Origin: CALJFL01 sp047633055
GTDB lineage: Bacteria; Pseudomonadota; Gammaproteobacteria; Pseudomonadales; Halieaceae
Assembly: GCA_047633055.1 (NCBI GenBank)
Contig: JBLIEI010000020.1
Coordinates: forward strand, 1-64,000
DNA: 64,000 nt
Direction of reading: 5' to 3'
Made by a program: the position numbers and the translations under genes. Shown here piece by piece: positions 1 through 8,522 of the stretch; positions within the stretch are counted from its first letter, which is position 1; every line of letters begins with the position of its first letter. The notes under the pieces were generated by a model, which had not been told where the DNA came from, did no database searches, and saw only the letters and a program-made list of their open reading frames with translations.

Positions 1-199
1 AAATCAACGTAAGCTGTCGCGCGGAGCCGGGTGTCTTGTCCATTCTATGATCACCCTCCAGGCCCTTTGTAGCGACTGCTCTGGTGCGTTCAACTGGTGT
101 CACCTGACCACGTCTTTCTGTGCGTAGGCCGATCCAGGTTAGGGTTCCGGGGGATAGGTCGCGTGCGAATCTGTCGAGTGGGTTGGTGCGTTTGGTCAT
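1..199 (-). CDS. MOSC-domain protein, N-terminal part (cut by window edge)
   Basis: The minus-strand frame starts at ATG 199-197 and stays open to the window edge, giving 66 residues. The segment GLEGDHR followed by PGSARQLTLI is the typical N-terminal signature of MOSC domains, the family related to the C-terminal domain of molybdenum cofactor sulfurase, which is thought to carry sulfur on a conserved cysteine. That cysteine would lie in the missing part. The preceding segment (LTWIGLRTERRGQV) fits small stand-alone MOSC proteins. The specific substrate cannot be told from this fragment. Confidence 0.75.
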   Translation of the reverse strand, partial: MTKRTNPLDRFARDLSPGTLTWIGLRTERRGQVTPVERTRAVATKGLEGDHRMDKTPGSARQLTLI

Positions 200-506
200 G
201 GGCTATTTATGCCTCAAAAAAAATTCTGTTTCGATGAGCAGTGTTCACCACCAGACCCAATCCGGGCTTCGACCCAGTGCCTGGACTACATAGCCTTGAC
301 ATCATGAGTTATCTTCATTTGCATAGAGGGTGCCGGGTAACGCCAGCAGGCAGGATATGATCAGATAACGAATTTTCACAGTTTATTTGCTCTGGGTTCT
401 TGTTCGGTGAATAGTAGCGAAGCTCGGGACAAATGAATATGGCTGCGTCGGCTATTTGCACTCCTCCCAAGGGTACTGCCAAGTGACTATGTTTCCCGTC
501 AAGACT
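200..506. other. Gene-free stretch
   Basis: This 307-base gap lies between the MOSC gene start and an IS110 relic. I see no credible ORF, strong terminator or promoter. It presumably contains the upstream region of the MOSC gene. Confidence 0.5.
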
Positions 507-663
507 TTAAGCAAGTTTTTCGTCCCAATGAGTGCCGTTCTTCATCATCGTATTCAGGATAGTCAGCTGCTTCCCACGATAGCTGCCGCTATCCCGGTTC
601 ATTGGTGCAACGCCGACAAGTGACGCGATTTCTTTTCGGTTGAGTTTGCCAAGTTCTGGAATC
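507..663 (-). pseudogene. IS110-family transposase, C-terminal relic with internal deletion
   Basis: Reading the minus strand gives PELGKLNRKEIASLVGVAP followed by NRDSGSYRGK, the conserved C-terminal (Transposase_20) segment of IS110 transposases. It jumps straight to LTILNTMMKNGTHW, the normal end of these proteins. The stretch that normally separates the two blocks, roughly 50 residues, is missing. The N-terminal catalytic half is also absent; the frame runs into the palindromic repeat at 668-805. This is a dead fragment. Confidence 0.8.
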
Positions 664-667
664 AATC

Positions 668-805
668 GGGGACAGACCACGGTTTTTGAGCTTGTGCGAC
701 AGATTTTTACTAGCGAAACCGTGGTCTGTCCCCAATTTTTACCACGGTTTTTGAGCTTGTGCGACAGATTTTTACTAGCGAAACCGTGGTCTGTCCCCAA
801 TTTTT
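668..805. repeat. REP/BIME-like palindromic element with a 65-bp tandem duplication
   Basis: An 18-base arm (GGGGACAGACCACGGTTT, 668-685) is followed by its exact reverse complement at 716-733 and again at 782-799. A 65-base unit (676-740) is repeated perfectly and directly at 741-805. GGGGACAGACCACG-type arms resemble repetitive extragenic palindromes of many proteobacteria that are mobilised by REP-associated tyrosine transposases. No such transposase gene is in the window. The element abuts the broken IS110 gene. Confidence 0.75.
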
Positions 806-951
806 ACCAATTTTTTCTGCCAATTTTTCCGTTCAGGAGTCGTAAAATGATATTTTATAGTCGGAAAATTATATGCAGGTTTCACTAAATAGTAACAAAC
901 TGGCGACTTTATGAGGCGCGCATACCGCGCTGAATTTATAGAGTGTACGCA

Positions 952-2112
952 ATGATAGAGTTGCAGATAAACACTGAGGCCACTCATATCGGTTTTGGTA
1001 TGCAAGTTCGCAAATCCCCATATTTTGACGCGACCATTCGTTGGGGCGCCAAAGGCTTTTCTGTCTACAACCATATGTATATTCCCAGAGATTTCGGCGA
1101 TGCCGAGCAAAACTATTGGAATATGGTTAATGGTGCCACCTTAAGTGATGTTGCCGCGGAACGTCAGGTAGAAATTACCGGGCCAGATGCGGCAGAGTTT
1201 ACTCAGCGCCTAACGCCGCGAAACCTGTCTCATTGTGCGGTCGGCCAGTGCAAATATGTGCTGTTGACTAACAACCACGGCGGCATTTTAAATGACCCGG
1301 TTTTATTGCGCTTGGCAGAGAAACATTTTTGGTTGTCACTGGCTGATAGCGATATTCTGCTCTGGGCTCGCGGTGTAGCGATTAACTCTGGTTTGGATGT
1401 CACTATTTGTGAACCGGATGTCTCTCCTTTGCAGCTACAGGGACCGCAGTCAGGCCATATTATGCGCAGGTTATTTGGTGAACGAATAGATACGCTGCGC
1501 TACTACTGGCTCGAAGAACTTGAACTGGCGGGTATTCCTCTCATTGTTTCACGCACCGGTTGGTCCAGTGAGCTAGGTTACGAACTCTATCTACGTGATG
1601 GTAGTCGTGGCGACGAACTGTGGGAACTCATTATGGCCGCCGGCCAAGAGTTTGGTTTGAAGCCGGGACACACCTCGGCGATTCGGCGCATCGAAGGAGG
1701 CATGCTGTCCTATCATGCGGATATGGATGCAGACACCAATCCCTATGAGTTAGGGTTGGGTCGACTGGTTGATTTAGACATAGATGCGAACTTCATTGGC
1801 AAGGCCGCGCTGAGGGCAATTTTCGAACAGGGTGTTACTCGCCAGCAGGTAGGCATTCGTATTGGCGGTGACCCTTTAAGTGGCCCTAACAATGAATTCT
1901 GGCCAGTTACCGTGGCTGGTGAGCAGGTGGGTAAAGTGACTTCGGCGATCTACTCCTACCGGCTCCAAACCAATATCGCGCTAGCGATGGTGTCCGTTGA
2001 ACAGTCCGCGATTGGGACTGAACTTGGGGTTGACACACTAATGGGCCAACGCTCCGGTACCGTGGTTGCTAAACCGTTTCACGATCCTAAGAAAAGCCTT
2101 GTATGCAGTTAA
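952..2112 (+). CDS. dmdA: GcvT-family aminomethyltransferase, DMSP demethylase (DmdA)-like
   Basis: This 386-residue protein of the glycine-cleavage T-protein fold uses tetrahydrofolate as methyl acceptor. The central region resembles DMSP demethylase closely: VYNHM near the N-terminus, ERQVEITGPDAA, LTPRNLS, GQCKYVLL, GGILNDPV, WLSLADSDILLWARG and EPDVSPLQLQGPQS. DmdA removes a methyl group from dimethylsulfoniopropionate to give methylmercaptopropionate and 5-methyl-THF. A DmdA-like demethylase of another methylated compound cannot be excluded. ATG 952 is preferred over GTG 943 because AGAG lies 8 bases upstream of it. The next gene, fhs, also handles folate-bound one-carbon units, which supports a role in C1 recycling. 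Confidence 0.72.
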   Translation: MIELQINTEATHIGFGMQVRKSPYFDATIRWGAKGFSVYNHMYIPRDFGDAEQNYWNMVNGATLSDVAAERQVEITGPDAAEFTQRLTPRNLSHCAVGQCKYVLLTNNHGGILNDPVLLRLAEKHFWLSLADSDILLWARGVAINSGLDVTICEPDVSPLQLQGPQSGHIMRRLFGERIDTLRYYWLEELELAGIPLIVSRTGWSSELGYELYLRDGSRGDELWELIMAAGQEFGLKPGHTSAIRRIEGGMLSYHADMDADTNPYELGLGRLVDLDIDANFIGKAALRAIFEQGVTRQQVGIRIGGDPLSGPNNEFWPVTVAGEQVGKVTSAIYSYRLQTNIALAMVSVEQSAIGTELGVDTLMGQRSGTVVAKPFHDPKKSLVCS

Positions 2113-2262
2113 ATTCGTTGTTTAAAGCAGACAAAAATGATCGAACCCGACAGCGCAAGTGACGTCGTCGACATTGTAATATGGATCTCGTCAGGTTAAC
2201 TCAGTGATATTGCTGGAATCAGGCGATGAATACTTACAAACACCATAATAAAAGAGGTTGCC

Positions 2263-3936
2263 ATGAGTAAGTCCGACATTGAAATCGCCAGGGATGCAGC
2301 GATGCGTCCGATTCTTTCTGTGGGGGAGGAACTGGGAATTCCGACCGAAAGCATGGTTCCTTATGGCCATACTAAAGCTAAGATCAGACTGGATTATATC
2401 GATAGCCTCAGTGGCCATCCTCAGGGCAAGCTGATTCTGATGACGGCAATGAGCCCGACACCTGCGGGAGAGGGCAAGACCACGACGGCGATCGGTCTTA
2501 CCGATGCCCTCAACCGTATCGGTAAGCAGGCCTCGGTCTGCCTGCGCGAACCCAGCCTGGGCCCCTGTTTCGGTATGAAAGGCGGAGCCGCGGGGGGGGG
2601 TTACGCACAGGTGGTGCCCATGGAGGATATTAACCTTCATTTCACTGGCGACATGCATGCCATCGGTGCTGCCCATAACCTGCTGGCAGCGTTGATCGAC
2701 AATTACGTCCATTGGAGCAATGAGATACGTCTGGACTTGCGCCGGGTTACCTGGCGTAGGGTTGTCGACATCAACGACAGGCAGTTACGCCAAGTGATGA
2801 CGGGGGTGGGTGGTCCTGGCAATGGTTACCCCATGGAAGGCGGGTTCGATATTACCGTCGCCTCGGAGGTAATGGCCATTTTTTGTCTGGCGCGTAATCT
2901 CAAGGACTTGAAGAATCGGCTGGATAAAATTGTGATCGGTTACACGCGCAGTGGACAGGCCGTTACCGCCGCCGAAGTCCATGCATCTGGTGCGATGACG
3001 GCGTTGCTGAAGGATGCCCTCGCGCCCAACCTGGTGCAGACCCTGGAGAACAATCCGGCATTTATACACGGTGGACCGTTTGCTAATATTGCCCACGGCT
3101 GCAATTCTGTAATCGCTACCGAGACCGCGTTGAAATTGAGCAAGTACGTGGTAACAGAGGCGGGCTTCGGTGCCGACCTGGGAGCGGAGAAATTTTTCAA
3201 TATCAAGTGTCGCAAATCCGGCCTGCGCCCGAATGCTGCAGTTATAGTTGCTACCGTCAGAGCGCTGAAAATGCACGGTGGCGTGGAGAAGGACGCCTTG
3301 ACGGCGGAAAATATCGAGGCGGTGCGCAAAGGCTTGAAAAACCTTGGTCGCCATATTCGCAACACCGGACAGTACGGGATCCCGGTGGTAGTAGCGATAA
3401 ACCACTTCAGTACTGATACCCAGGCTGAACTGGATGTCATCTACGAGTATGTTGAGCAGCGTGGGATAAAGGCCCATCTGTGCACTCACTGGGCCAACGG
3501 CGGGGCGGGCGCGGAGCAACTCGCCAGGGCCGTCGCGGAACTGGCTGATGCAGGAGATTCCCAGTTTCACAATCTCTATGACGACGATATGAGTTTGTGG
3601 GAAAAGACGCGCCATATTGCCCGCTCTGTATACGGCGCAGACGATATCTCGGCGGATCAAAAAGTCCGTGACCAGTTTCGCGAGTATCAAAACGCCGGCT
3701 ACGGACACTTCCCGATCTGTATGGCCAAGACCCAGTACAGTTTTTCCTCCGACCCAAAGCTATTGGGTGCTCCAGATAATCACCACTTGACGGTGCGTGA
3801 GTTGGTGTTGTCCGCGGGCGCCGAATTTCTCGTGGTTGTGTGTGGTGATGTGATGCGTATGCCTGGTTTACCCAGGGTGCCAGCCGCCAACAATATTTTT
3901 GTCAATGATGATGGCCAGATTGAGGGCTTGTTTTAA
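2263..3936 (+). CDS. fhs: Formate-tetrahydrofolate ligase
   Basis: Cytosolic enzyme joining formate to THF with ATP to give 10-formyl-THF, or running in reverse to release formate and ATP. The 557 residues match the usual bacterial length. The nucleotide-binding segment TPAGEGKTT is at 66-74, followed by the family signatures LREPSLGPCFGMKGGAAGGG and the C-terminal MPGLPRVPAA. The start at 2263 has a good Shine-Dalgarno sequence (AAGAGG). It lies 150 bases after the DmdA-like gene on the same strand and is probably co-expressed, so one-carbon groups taken from methylated substrates can be oxidised or used in biosynthesis. Confidence 0.96.
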   Translation: MSKSDIEIARDAAMRPILSVGEELGIPTESMVPYGHTKAKIRLDYIDSLSGHPQGKLILMTAMSPTPAGEGKTTTAIGLTDALNRIGKQASVCLREPSLGPCFGMKGGAAGGGYAQVVPMEDINLHFTGDMHAIGAAHNLLAALIDNYVHWSNEIRLDLRRVTWRRVVDINDRQLRQVMTGVGGPGNGYPMEGGFDITVASEVMAIFCLARNLKDLKNRLDKIVIGYTRSGQAVTAAEVHASGAMTALLKDALAPNLVQTLENNPAFIHGGPFANIAHGCNSVIATETALKLSKYVVTEAGFGADLGAEKFFNIKCRKSGLRPNAAVIVATVRALKMHGGVEKDALTAENIEAVRKGLKNLGRHIRNTGQYGIPVVVAINHFSTDTQAELDVIYEYVEQRGIKAHLCTHWANGGAGAEQLARAVAELADAGDSQFHNLYDDDMSLWEKTRHIARSVYGADDISADQKVRDQFREYQNAGYGHFPICMAKTQYSFSSDPKLLGAPDNHHLTVRELVLSAGAEFLVVVCGDVMRMPGLPRVPAANNIFVNDDGQIEGLF

Positions 3937-4088
3937 GGCAGGGAGGGGTACTAACAGCCCACAGGGCAATGGTTTGAGACGTGAGGATAGATTCCTTTGA
4001 TCTGAAGGGTTTAATTTTTCGCTGCCCTTGTAGTGGTGAGGACCTTACCTGTTGAATTTTGGAGACGTTCACTCCGTACGCGCTTTTA

Positions 4089-4538
4089 TTAGTCGTGTAC
4101 TTTGATGAGATCAACTATAAAAATAATGGTTTCGTTGCGTTTGATGGTCGGTGGCGCCCCATTACGGCCATAGGCCAGCCGCGATGGCACATACAACACG
4201 ATGCGCCCACCTTCGCCAATTAGCTGTAGCCCCTCAGTCCAGCCCTTGATAGCCTTCCGCAGACTCAAGACCGATGGTTCGTCATTGAAGGTGCTGTCGA
4301 ATACCACATTGTCGATGTGCTTGCCCTGGTAATGTATAGTTACTCGGCTTCGGCTAGTGGGTTTTGTGTTATTTCCCGGCTTCAGGATTTTGTACTGTAA
4401 CCCCGACGTCGTTACGCTAACCTCGTTTGCGTGCTGATTTTTTTCAAGGAATGCACGACCCTGTTCAGCAAGGCTCAGCGCTGCCAGTGCCGGCACGGAC
4501 ATAGCAGCGATCAGCAAAAGCGAGAAAGCATATTTCAT
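4089..4538 (-). CDS. FKBP-type peptidyl-prolyl isomerase, exported
   Basis: 149 residues: a signal peptide (about 1-19, hydrophobic core then ALA) and one FKBP domain (about 40-149). The FKBP pattern is visible: VTIHYQGKHIDNVVFDSTF, then KGWTEGLQLIGEGGRIVLYVPSRLAYG, and IIFIVDLIKV at the end. It would act as a prolyl isomerase or chaperone in the periplasm. The dimerisation region of FkpA/Mip proteins is almost absent; only a short helix (residues 20-38) precedes the FKBP fold. It is converging with fhs and appears monocistronic. Confidence 0.9.
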   Translation of the reverse strand: MKYAFSLLLIAAMSVPALAALSLAEQGRAFLEKNQHANEVSVTTSGLQYKILKPGNNTKPTSRSRVTIHYQGKHIDNVVFDSTFNDEPSVLSLRKAIKGWTEGLQLIGEGGRIVLYVPSRLAYGRNGAPPTIKRNETIIFIVDLIKVHD

Positions 4539-4615
4539 GGTGGCAATAGTAACAGTATTGCCTCGCCGGAGCGTTAGGTCGGCGTGGGTTCGAACCGACT
4601 GCGTAGCAATGGTGG

Positions 4616-5635
4616 TCAGTCGTTTCGCTGGGTTATATCCATCACTATCTTGCCCATAGGGGCATGGTTGTTCAGTGCATCGATAGCATCGGCGGTGCGT
4701 TCCCAGTCATAGTGTTCAGCAATAACAGGTCGTAATTGTTGTTCGTCGACACAGCGCATCATGGCCTCGTAGCCGTCGCGATTACCCGTTCCGATACCGT
4801 GCAAATTTGCGCCCTTGATGATCAGTGGGAAAATCGTGATGCCCATGTCAATACCGGCCACGTAGCCGATGATGTTCAAGTGGCCACCGTGGCGAATGGC
4901 GGCCAATGAATTCTCTAGGGTGCCCGATCCACCTATTTCGATAACGGCATCGACACCATGACCGGCTATGTCATATGCCGCCTCGCCCCAATTCTTCGTT
5001 TCGCTATAGTTTATGCAGTGATCTGCACCGAGTTTCGCAGCCCTGGCCAGCTTTTCGTTGCTAGAGGATATAATGATCACCTTTGCCCCCAGGGCCTTGG
5101 CAAGTTGCAGGCTGGCCATGGCAACGCCCCCGGTCCCCTGCACCAGCACCGTGTCGTCCGGGCCAATAGCAGACTTGGTCACTAGCGATGTCCAGGCAGT
5201 CAGTCCTGCACAGGGATAACAGGCAGCCTCAGCGGTCGACAGGTGAGGGGGCATGATAACCACTGCGTCTTGTGAATAGACCCCGTATTCTCTCAGGGTA
5301 CCTGCGGTTTCCAGACCACCAGATACGGACCTCTCGCCATGCAGGGCCTCGCCTGAAATCCAGTGGGGGAAAAACATGGGAGTCACGAGGTCGCCCTGCC
5401 TGACGCGGGTCACACCTTCGCCTGTGGCTTCAACAATACCTGCGCCGTCGGACATGGGCACAAGCGGGAATTCCACATTTGGGGTGAATTGTCCGGCAAT
5501 AATCTGTGCATCGCGTGGGTTGATGGAGGCCGCCTCGAACCTGATCAGAATTTCTCCCGGGCCGGGGGCGGGTTTATCTACCTCAACAGTAATCAGGTTC
5601 GCGGTTCCAAAGGCTTTAAGTTGTATTTCACGCAC
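4616..5635 (-). CDS. MDR-superfamily NAD(P)-dependent dehydrogenase (quinone oxidoreductase-like)
   Basis: 339-residue medium-chain dehydrogenase/reductase. The N-terminal GroES-like half has KPAPGPGEILIRFEAASINPRD; the Rossmann half has VLVQGTGGVAMASLQLAKALGA and then LGADHCINY. The zinc-ligand pattern of classical alcohol dehydrogenases is not evident, which suggests a zinc-independent reductase of the quinone oxidoreductase or enoyl-reductase branch. The substrate is unknown. The start is GTG at 5635, chosen because AGGAAGGA lies 8 bases upstream. It stands alone between an FKBP gene and a gene-free stretch. Confidence 0.85.
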   Translation of the reverse strand: MREIQLKAFGTANLITVEVDKPAPGPGEILIRFEAASINPRDAQIIAGQFTPNVEFPLVPMSDGAGIVEATGEGVTRVRQGDLVTPMFFPHWISGEALHGERSVSGGLETAGTLREYGVYSQDAVVIMPPHLSTAEAACYPCAGLTAWTSLVTKSAIGPDDTVLVQGTGGVAMASLQLAKALGAKVIIISSSNEKLARAAKLGADHCINYSETKNWGEAAYDIAGHGVDAVIEIGGSGTLENSLAAIRHGGHLNIIGYVAGIDMGITIFPLIIKGANLHGIGTGNRDGYEAMMRCVDEQQLRPVIAEHYDWERTADAIDALNNHAPMGKIVMDITQRND

Positions 5636-6116
5636 TTGTATTTTCCTTCCTGGGTCAGGCTTTATTGATAGACTTTGATTTGAACTTGCTACCGCCGATA
5701 CCGTATTGCGAGTTTCATTCGGGGCAATTTGGCAGGGTGCTCGTAAGTTGATTTCCCTGAATGCGGGGGTACTCCCGCCAGCAGTGTTCGATTTAGCCCG
5801 ATTCGCGGTCGATGATCAAGCGTCTGCTTGCGCATTCTAAGAGAGTTTTGAGCAGCTCAATATTTCCCGGGAGTCAAACATACAAGGGAAATCGACTTGT
5901 GAAAACTCCTCTGGCTTGTCACTCTCACACGCCGTAATACATCGTCTTTCTAAATCCGCTAGCATCGCGCCCAAACAACTGAGGTATGCCATAAGCGTCA
6001 GTTGCGTATCTGCCTCGACATCACCCTTATCCGATAATTGGCGCTGAGTAACGTCTCGACCGGTGCTTTACTCACCGGTCGCACCAACTACAAACAGGTT
6101 CTGCATAATTAGCAAT
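5636..6116. other. Gene-free stretch with one doubtful small ORF and a hairpin
   Basis: No convincing gene is present. On the minus strand a 51-codon ATG frame (5992-5837) begins MAYLSCLGAM and ends SCSKLS, with no ribosome site and no family I know. A perfect hairpin (GACCGGTG, 7-base loop, CACCGGTC) at 6058-6080 lies 37 bases beyond the stop of the oxygenase gene but has no T-run, so its role as terminator is uncertain. Confidence 0.4.
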
Positions 6117-6932
6117 TTAATCGAAAAATGCCAATACTCTGGTCTCTATGCTTTCTCTAGCTTGTGCATTCACCGGCGCCTTGGGATGGGTGAACGCTGT
6201 GTGGATTGCTCGACGAGCGCGACCATCAAGGCTGGAGTCGAAGGTTTTTATCAACAGCGCTTCGTGGCGGGCCATTGAAGAATACCAGTACCAGCGATGC
6301 TCGGGATTGTAAGTGACTAATTGCAACTCACCGATACGATCTTTCGCTCGACGTTCACTGGCAACTAAATCTTCTTCGCGCAAACTGGCGGCGGTGCAGA
6401 CGGCCAAGGGTGTGGTAACGACCGGTCCGCCGATTGAGCGCCACACATTGATGATGGAGAAGCGTCGCTGCGAACGAATACTCGCCTCATCATCCCCGAG
6501 AATATCACTCAACCGCTGGCGGGCAGAGGCGTCGGTGTAGTCGTTGTGAATTACCGTAGAGGGCTCTCGAAGATTGTGTTCACCCCGGATGGTTGATGCA
6601 TCTGAACGACGCGTGTTATCGAAGACAATAGCGTCAGTGGCTCCTAAACTTTGTTGTACCAATTGAGCCGCCTCAAACTGATAAATGTCCTTAATTTGCG
6701 CGTCATCGTAAAAGTCGGTTACAGCGCTGTTGTGGGCAATCAGAGTAAACCCGTCCTGGTCTAATGTTGGGCCAGGTTTGAGTTCACGGGCGTCCGCTAT
6801 TGTCACGCTCCGGGGGGTGAACTGAGCCGAAATTGTTAGCTGGGCCTCGGCACCACCTTCCGAGGCAAAATAAACAGGCTTGTCCGCCATTGGTACCAAG
6901 TATTCCAACTGTGTTGTTATGACAATCGACAT
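6117..6932 (-). CDS. CmcJ/NvfI-family oxidoreductase
   Basis: About 271 residues from ATG 6932. The pattern LEYLVP..DKPVYFASEGG, then the DFYDD region, VFDNTRR, VIHNDYT, INVWRSIGGPV..TPLAVC and a C-terminal HTAF.HP.AP..ARESIETRVLAFF block matches the CmcJ/NvfI group. That group includes the cephamycin methoxylation protein CmcJ and the 2-oxoglutarate-dependent NvfI; most members are uncharacterised tailoring enzymes. HND in VIHNDYT is a plausible metal site. The open frame continues to GTG 7112, but the extra 60 residues do not look like the family and extend towards repeat DNA, so the internal ATG is preferred; its ribosome site is weak. Confidence 0.75.
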   Translation of the reverse strand: MSIVITTQLEYLVPMADKPVYFASEGGAEAQLTISAQFTPRSVTIADARELKPGPTLDQDGFTLIAHNSAVTDFYDDAQIKDIYQFEAAQLVQQSLGATDAIVFDNTRRSDASTIRGEHNLREPSTVIHNDYTDASARQRLSDILGDDEASIRSQRRFSIINVWRSIGGPVVTTPLAVCTAASLREEDLVASERRAKDRIGELQLVTYNPEHRWYWYSSMARHEALLIKTFDSSLDGRARRAIHTAFTHPKAPVNAQARESIETRVLAFFD

Positions 6933-7169
6933 GAGTGCTGCTCGCAGTATTTGCGGATAAGTAAATCCTATTGGGTAGCAATAATCCAGTACGAAAAATT
7001 CCAGGCCAGCCACTAGCTGATTTTGCCATGGATTATTCTCTTCAATGCGACGGAACGAGGCATGCGAAGTTTCAGGTCGGTTGGGCAGGTTCAACGGTTC
7101 TTGGGTGCCCACGCTGCTGTATCAAATCTGTTTAATTTGGTCAGGCATATGGTTCGCGTCTGGTATTAT

Positions 7170-7222
7170 CGCGATCTCAGGATGAGTGCGCTTGCAGAAT
7201 GGGACAGGGCGGTGGCTTGAGC
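7170..7222 (+). repeat. Dispersed repeat R1, copy A
   Basis: The core reads GATCTCAGGATGAG, then GAATGGGACAGGGCGGT and GGCTTGAG. It matches three other gene-free sites in the window (28109-28163, 28929-29040, 52199-52320). Translated, copies A and B share YRDL followed by EW and VA, so the repeat may descend from a coding or transposon sequence. Confidence 0.6.
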
Positions 7223-7294
7223 GTGGACACCTCGTTGCTGTGATCTGACGAAGTTAACTTATCATTATTGATGAATCCACTCGCCTTCAGCCAA

Positions 7295-7939
7295 TTACTC
7301 GTCATCCAGATCGACCATGCGCAGCAACTGACTAAACATATACTTGTCGAAAGCGCGTGAATGAATTCGACTGATGTCGCCGGAGCCAAAGACGACATGT
7401 AAGCCCTCTACACAGGCTAGGATACCAAGTGCGATGTTTTCCAGCTCGGACGGCATCTTTTTCGGGTGGTTGTCTCGCAGCAAGGTTAGCAACTGTTCCG
7501 TAAAATGTTGATACATTTCCTCGCGCGTTTGGGCCGCTACGGCATTATGTGTGGCAAGGCCCCAGAACTGGTAAAAAAACCCCCGGACTTCAGGCTTCTT
7601 GGCATCATCTATCAGGTAACGTAAAAAAGCTTTGAGGCGCTCTCTCGGGTTGTCTGGAAAGGATCTGAATTCCTGCCGTACTTCTTCATCATATCCTTCA
7701 ATGACATGCTTGATTATTGCCTGTAGCAGGGCATCATTACTGGGATAATAGTACGCGAGATTACCCACACTGATCCCGAGTCGGTTGGCCACACCGCGCG
7801 TTGTGAGCTTGGCAAGACCTTCCTGTACCAGAATCTTCTGTGCAGTGGCAAGAATCTCTGTTACTCGAGCTTTGCCGCGTTTGCGCACGGCCGTACCAGT
7901 TCTGACTTGTCCAGCCGTATCATCTTTTGCTTTGTTCAT
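7295..7939 (-). CDS. TetR-family transcriptional regulator
   Basis: 214 residues. The N-terminal helix-turn-helix (about 25-70) is clear: ILATAQKILVQEGLAKLTTRG, then VANRLGISVGNLAYYYPSNDALL. The rest is a variable ligand-binding domain, with no recognisable inducer pocket. It is divergent from the NTF2-like/flavoprotein pair, with 89 bases between the starts, and is the natural candidate regulator of those genes. No clear Shine-Dalgarno sequence precedes the ATG, but TATTAT ends a few bases before it, so translation could be leaderless. Confidence 0.9.
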   Translation of the reverse strand: MNKAKDDTAGQVRTGTAVRKRGKARVTEILATAQKILVQEGLAKLTTRGVANRLGISVGNLAYYYPSNDALLQAIIKHVIEGYDEEVRQEFRSFPDNPRERLKAFLRYLIDDAKKPEVRGFFYQFWGLATHNAVAAQTREEMYQHFTEQLLTLLRDNHPKKMPSELENIALGILACVEGLHVVFGSGDISRIHSRAFDKYMFSQLLRMVDLDDE

Positions 7940-8028
7940 AAGGATATAATAGTTGAAAAATGGTTGATGTTATAGATCGATTGTACTAATTTAAATAGGT
8001 CGTTTGTTCTAACAAGAGACTTTAAGGT

Positions 8029-8502
8029 ATGTGCAATAAAAATTTGAAGCATTGGATCATCTCGGTTCTTTCTATGATCGTTTTTATGGCCTGTTTTAAC
8101 GCTAGTGCAGGAGGGGAGATGGAGGAGTTCCAATACCAGATACGCGAAAAATACGATATGAAGGTAGCGGCATTTGCCGCCAATGATCCAGAGCCAATCC
8201 TGGCGCATTTTTATCACCCAGATGTAATTTCCACCGGGCCGGATGGCATTACAGTTATCGGTCGTGAGGATTTGCGTACGGTTTATGAGGAGGTGATTGG
8301 CAACGACGTGACGGTTGAATCCTATCGAAGCTTCGTTAACGGAGACGCAGGATGGGATTGGGTGAATTTCAATGTGATCCCGCTGGCGGATTCGGGTGAG
8401 CCCCCTTTTAGTTTCAAGATGTTATTCTTGTGGGAGCGGGTAAATGGCGAGTGGTGGTGTCACGGGGAAATGTACGTGATGGGTCAGTTTGATATTAACT
8501 AG
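8029..8502 (+). CDS. Exported NTF2-like (SnoaL/DUF4440-type) protein
   Basis: 157 residues with a signal peptide (about 1-27, ending ASAGG). The mature part is a compact alpha+beta cone fold typical of the NTF2-like superfamily: KVAAFAANDPEPILAHFYHPDVISTGPDG at the start, then REDLRTVYEEVI and a C-terminal strand set with FLWERVNGEWWCHGEMYVMG. Members are enzymes, ligand-binding proteins or immunity factors, so function is open. The stop is 20 bases from the next start and the two genes probably form an operon; a periplasmic partner for the downstream Tat flavoprotein is a reasonable inference. Confidence 0.75.
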   Translation: MCNKNLKHWIISVLSMIVFMACFNASAGGEMEEFQYQIREKYDMKVAAFAANDPEPILAHFYHPDVISTGPDGITVIGREDLRTVYEEVIGNDVTVESYRSFVNGDAGWDWVNFNVIPLADSGEPPFSFKMLFLWERVNGEWWCHGEMYVMGQFDIN

Positions 8503-8522
8503 ACTCACGCTGGAGGTCTCTT

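Noticed and set aside
2785..3708. 307-codon minus-strand frame within the fhs gene
   Set aside because: fhs is unmistakable on the plus strand and the antisense product has no recognisable motif.
5837..5992. 51-codon minus-strand ATG frame downstream of the CmcJ-like gene
   Set aside because: No ribosome site, no recognisable family, and a frame this short is expected by chance.
6058..6080. Perfect hairpin GACCGGTG / CACCGGTC
   Set aside because: No T-run follows on either strand, so it is not a convincing intrinsic terminator.
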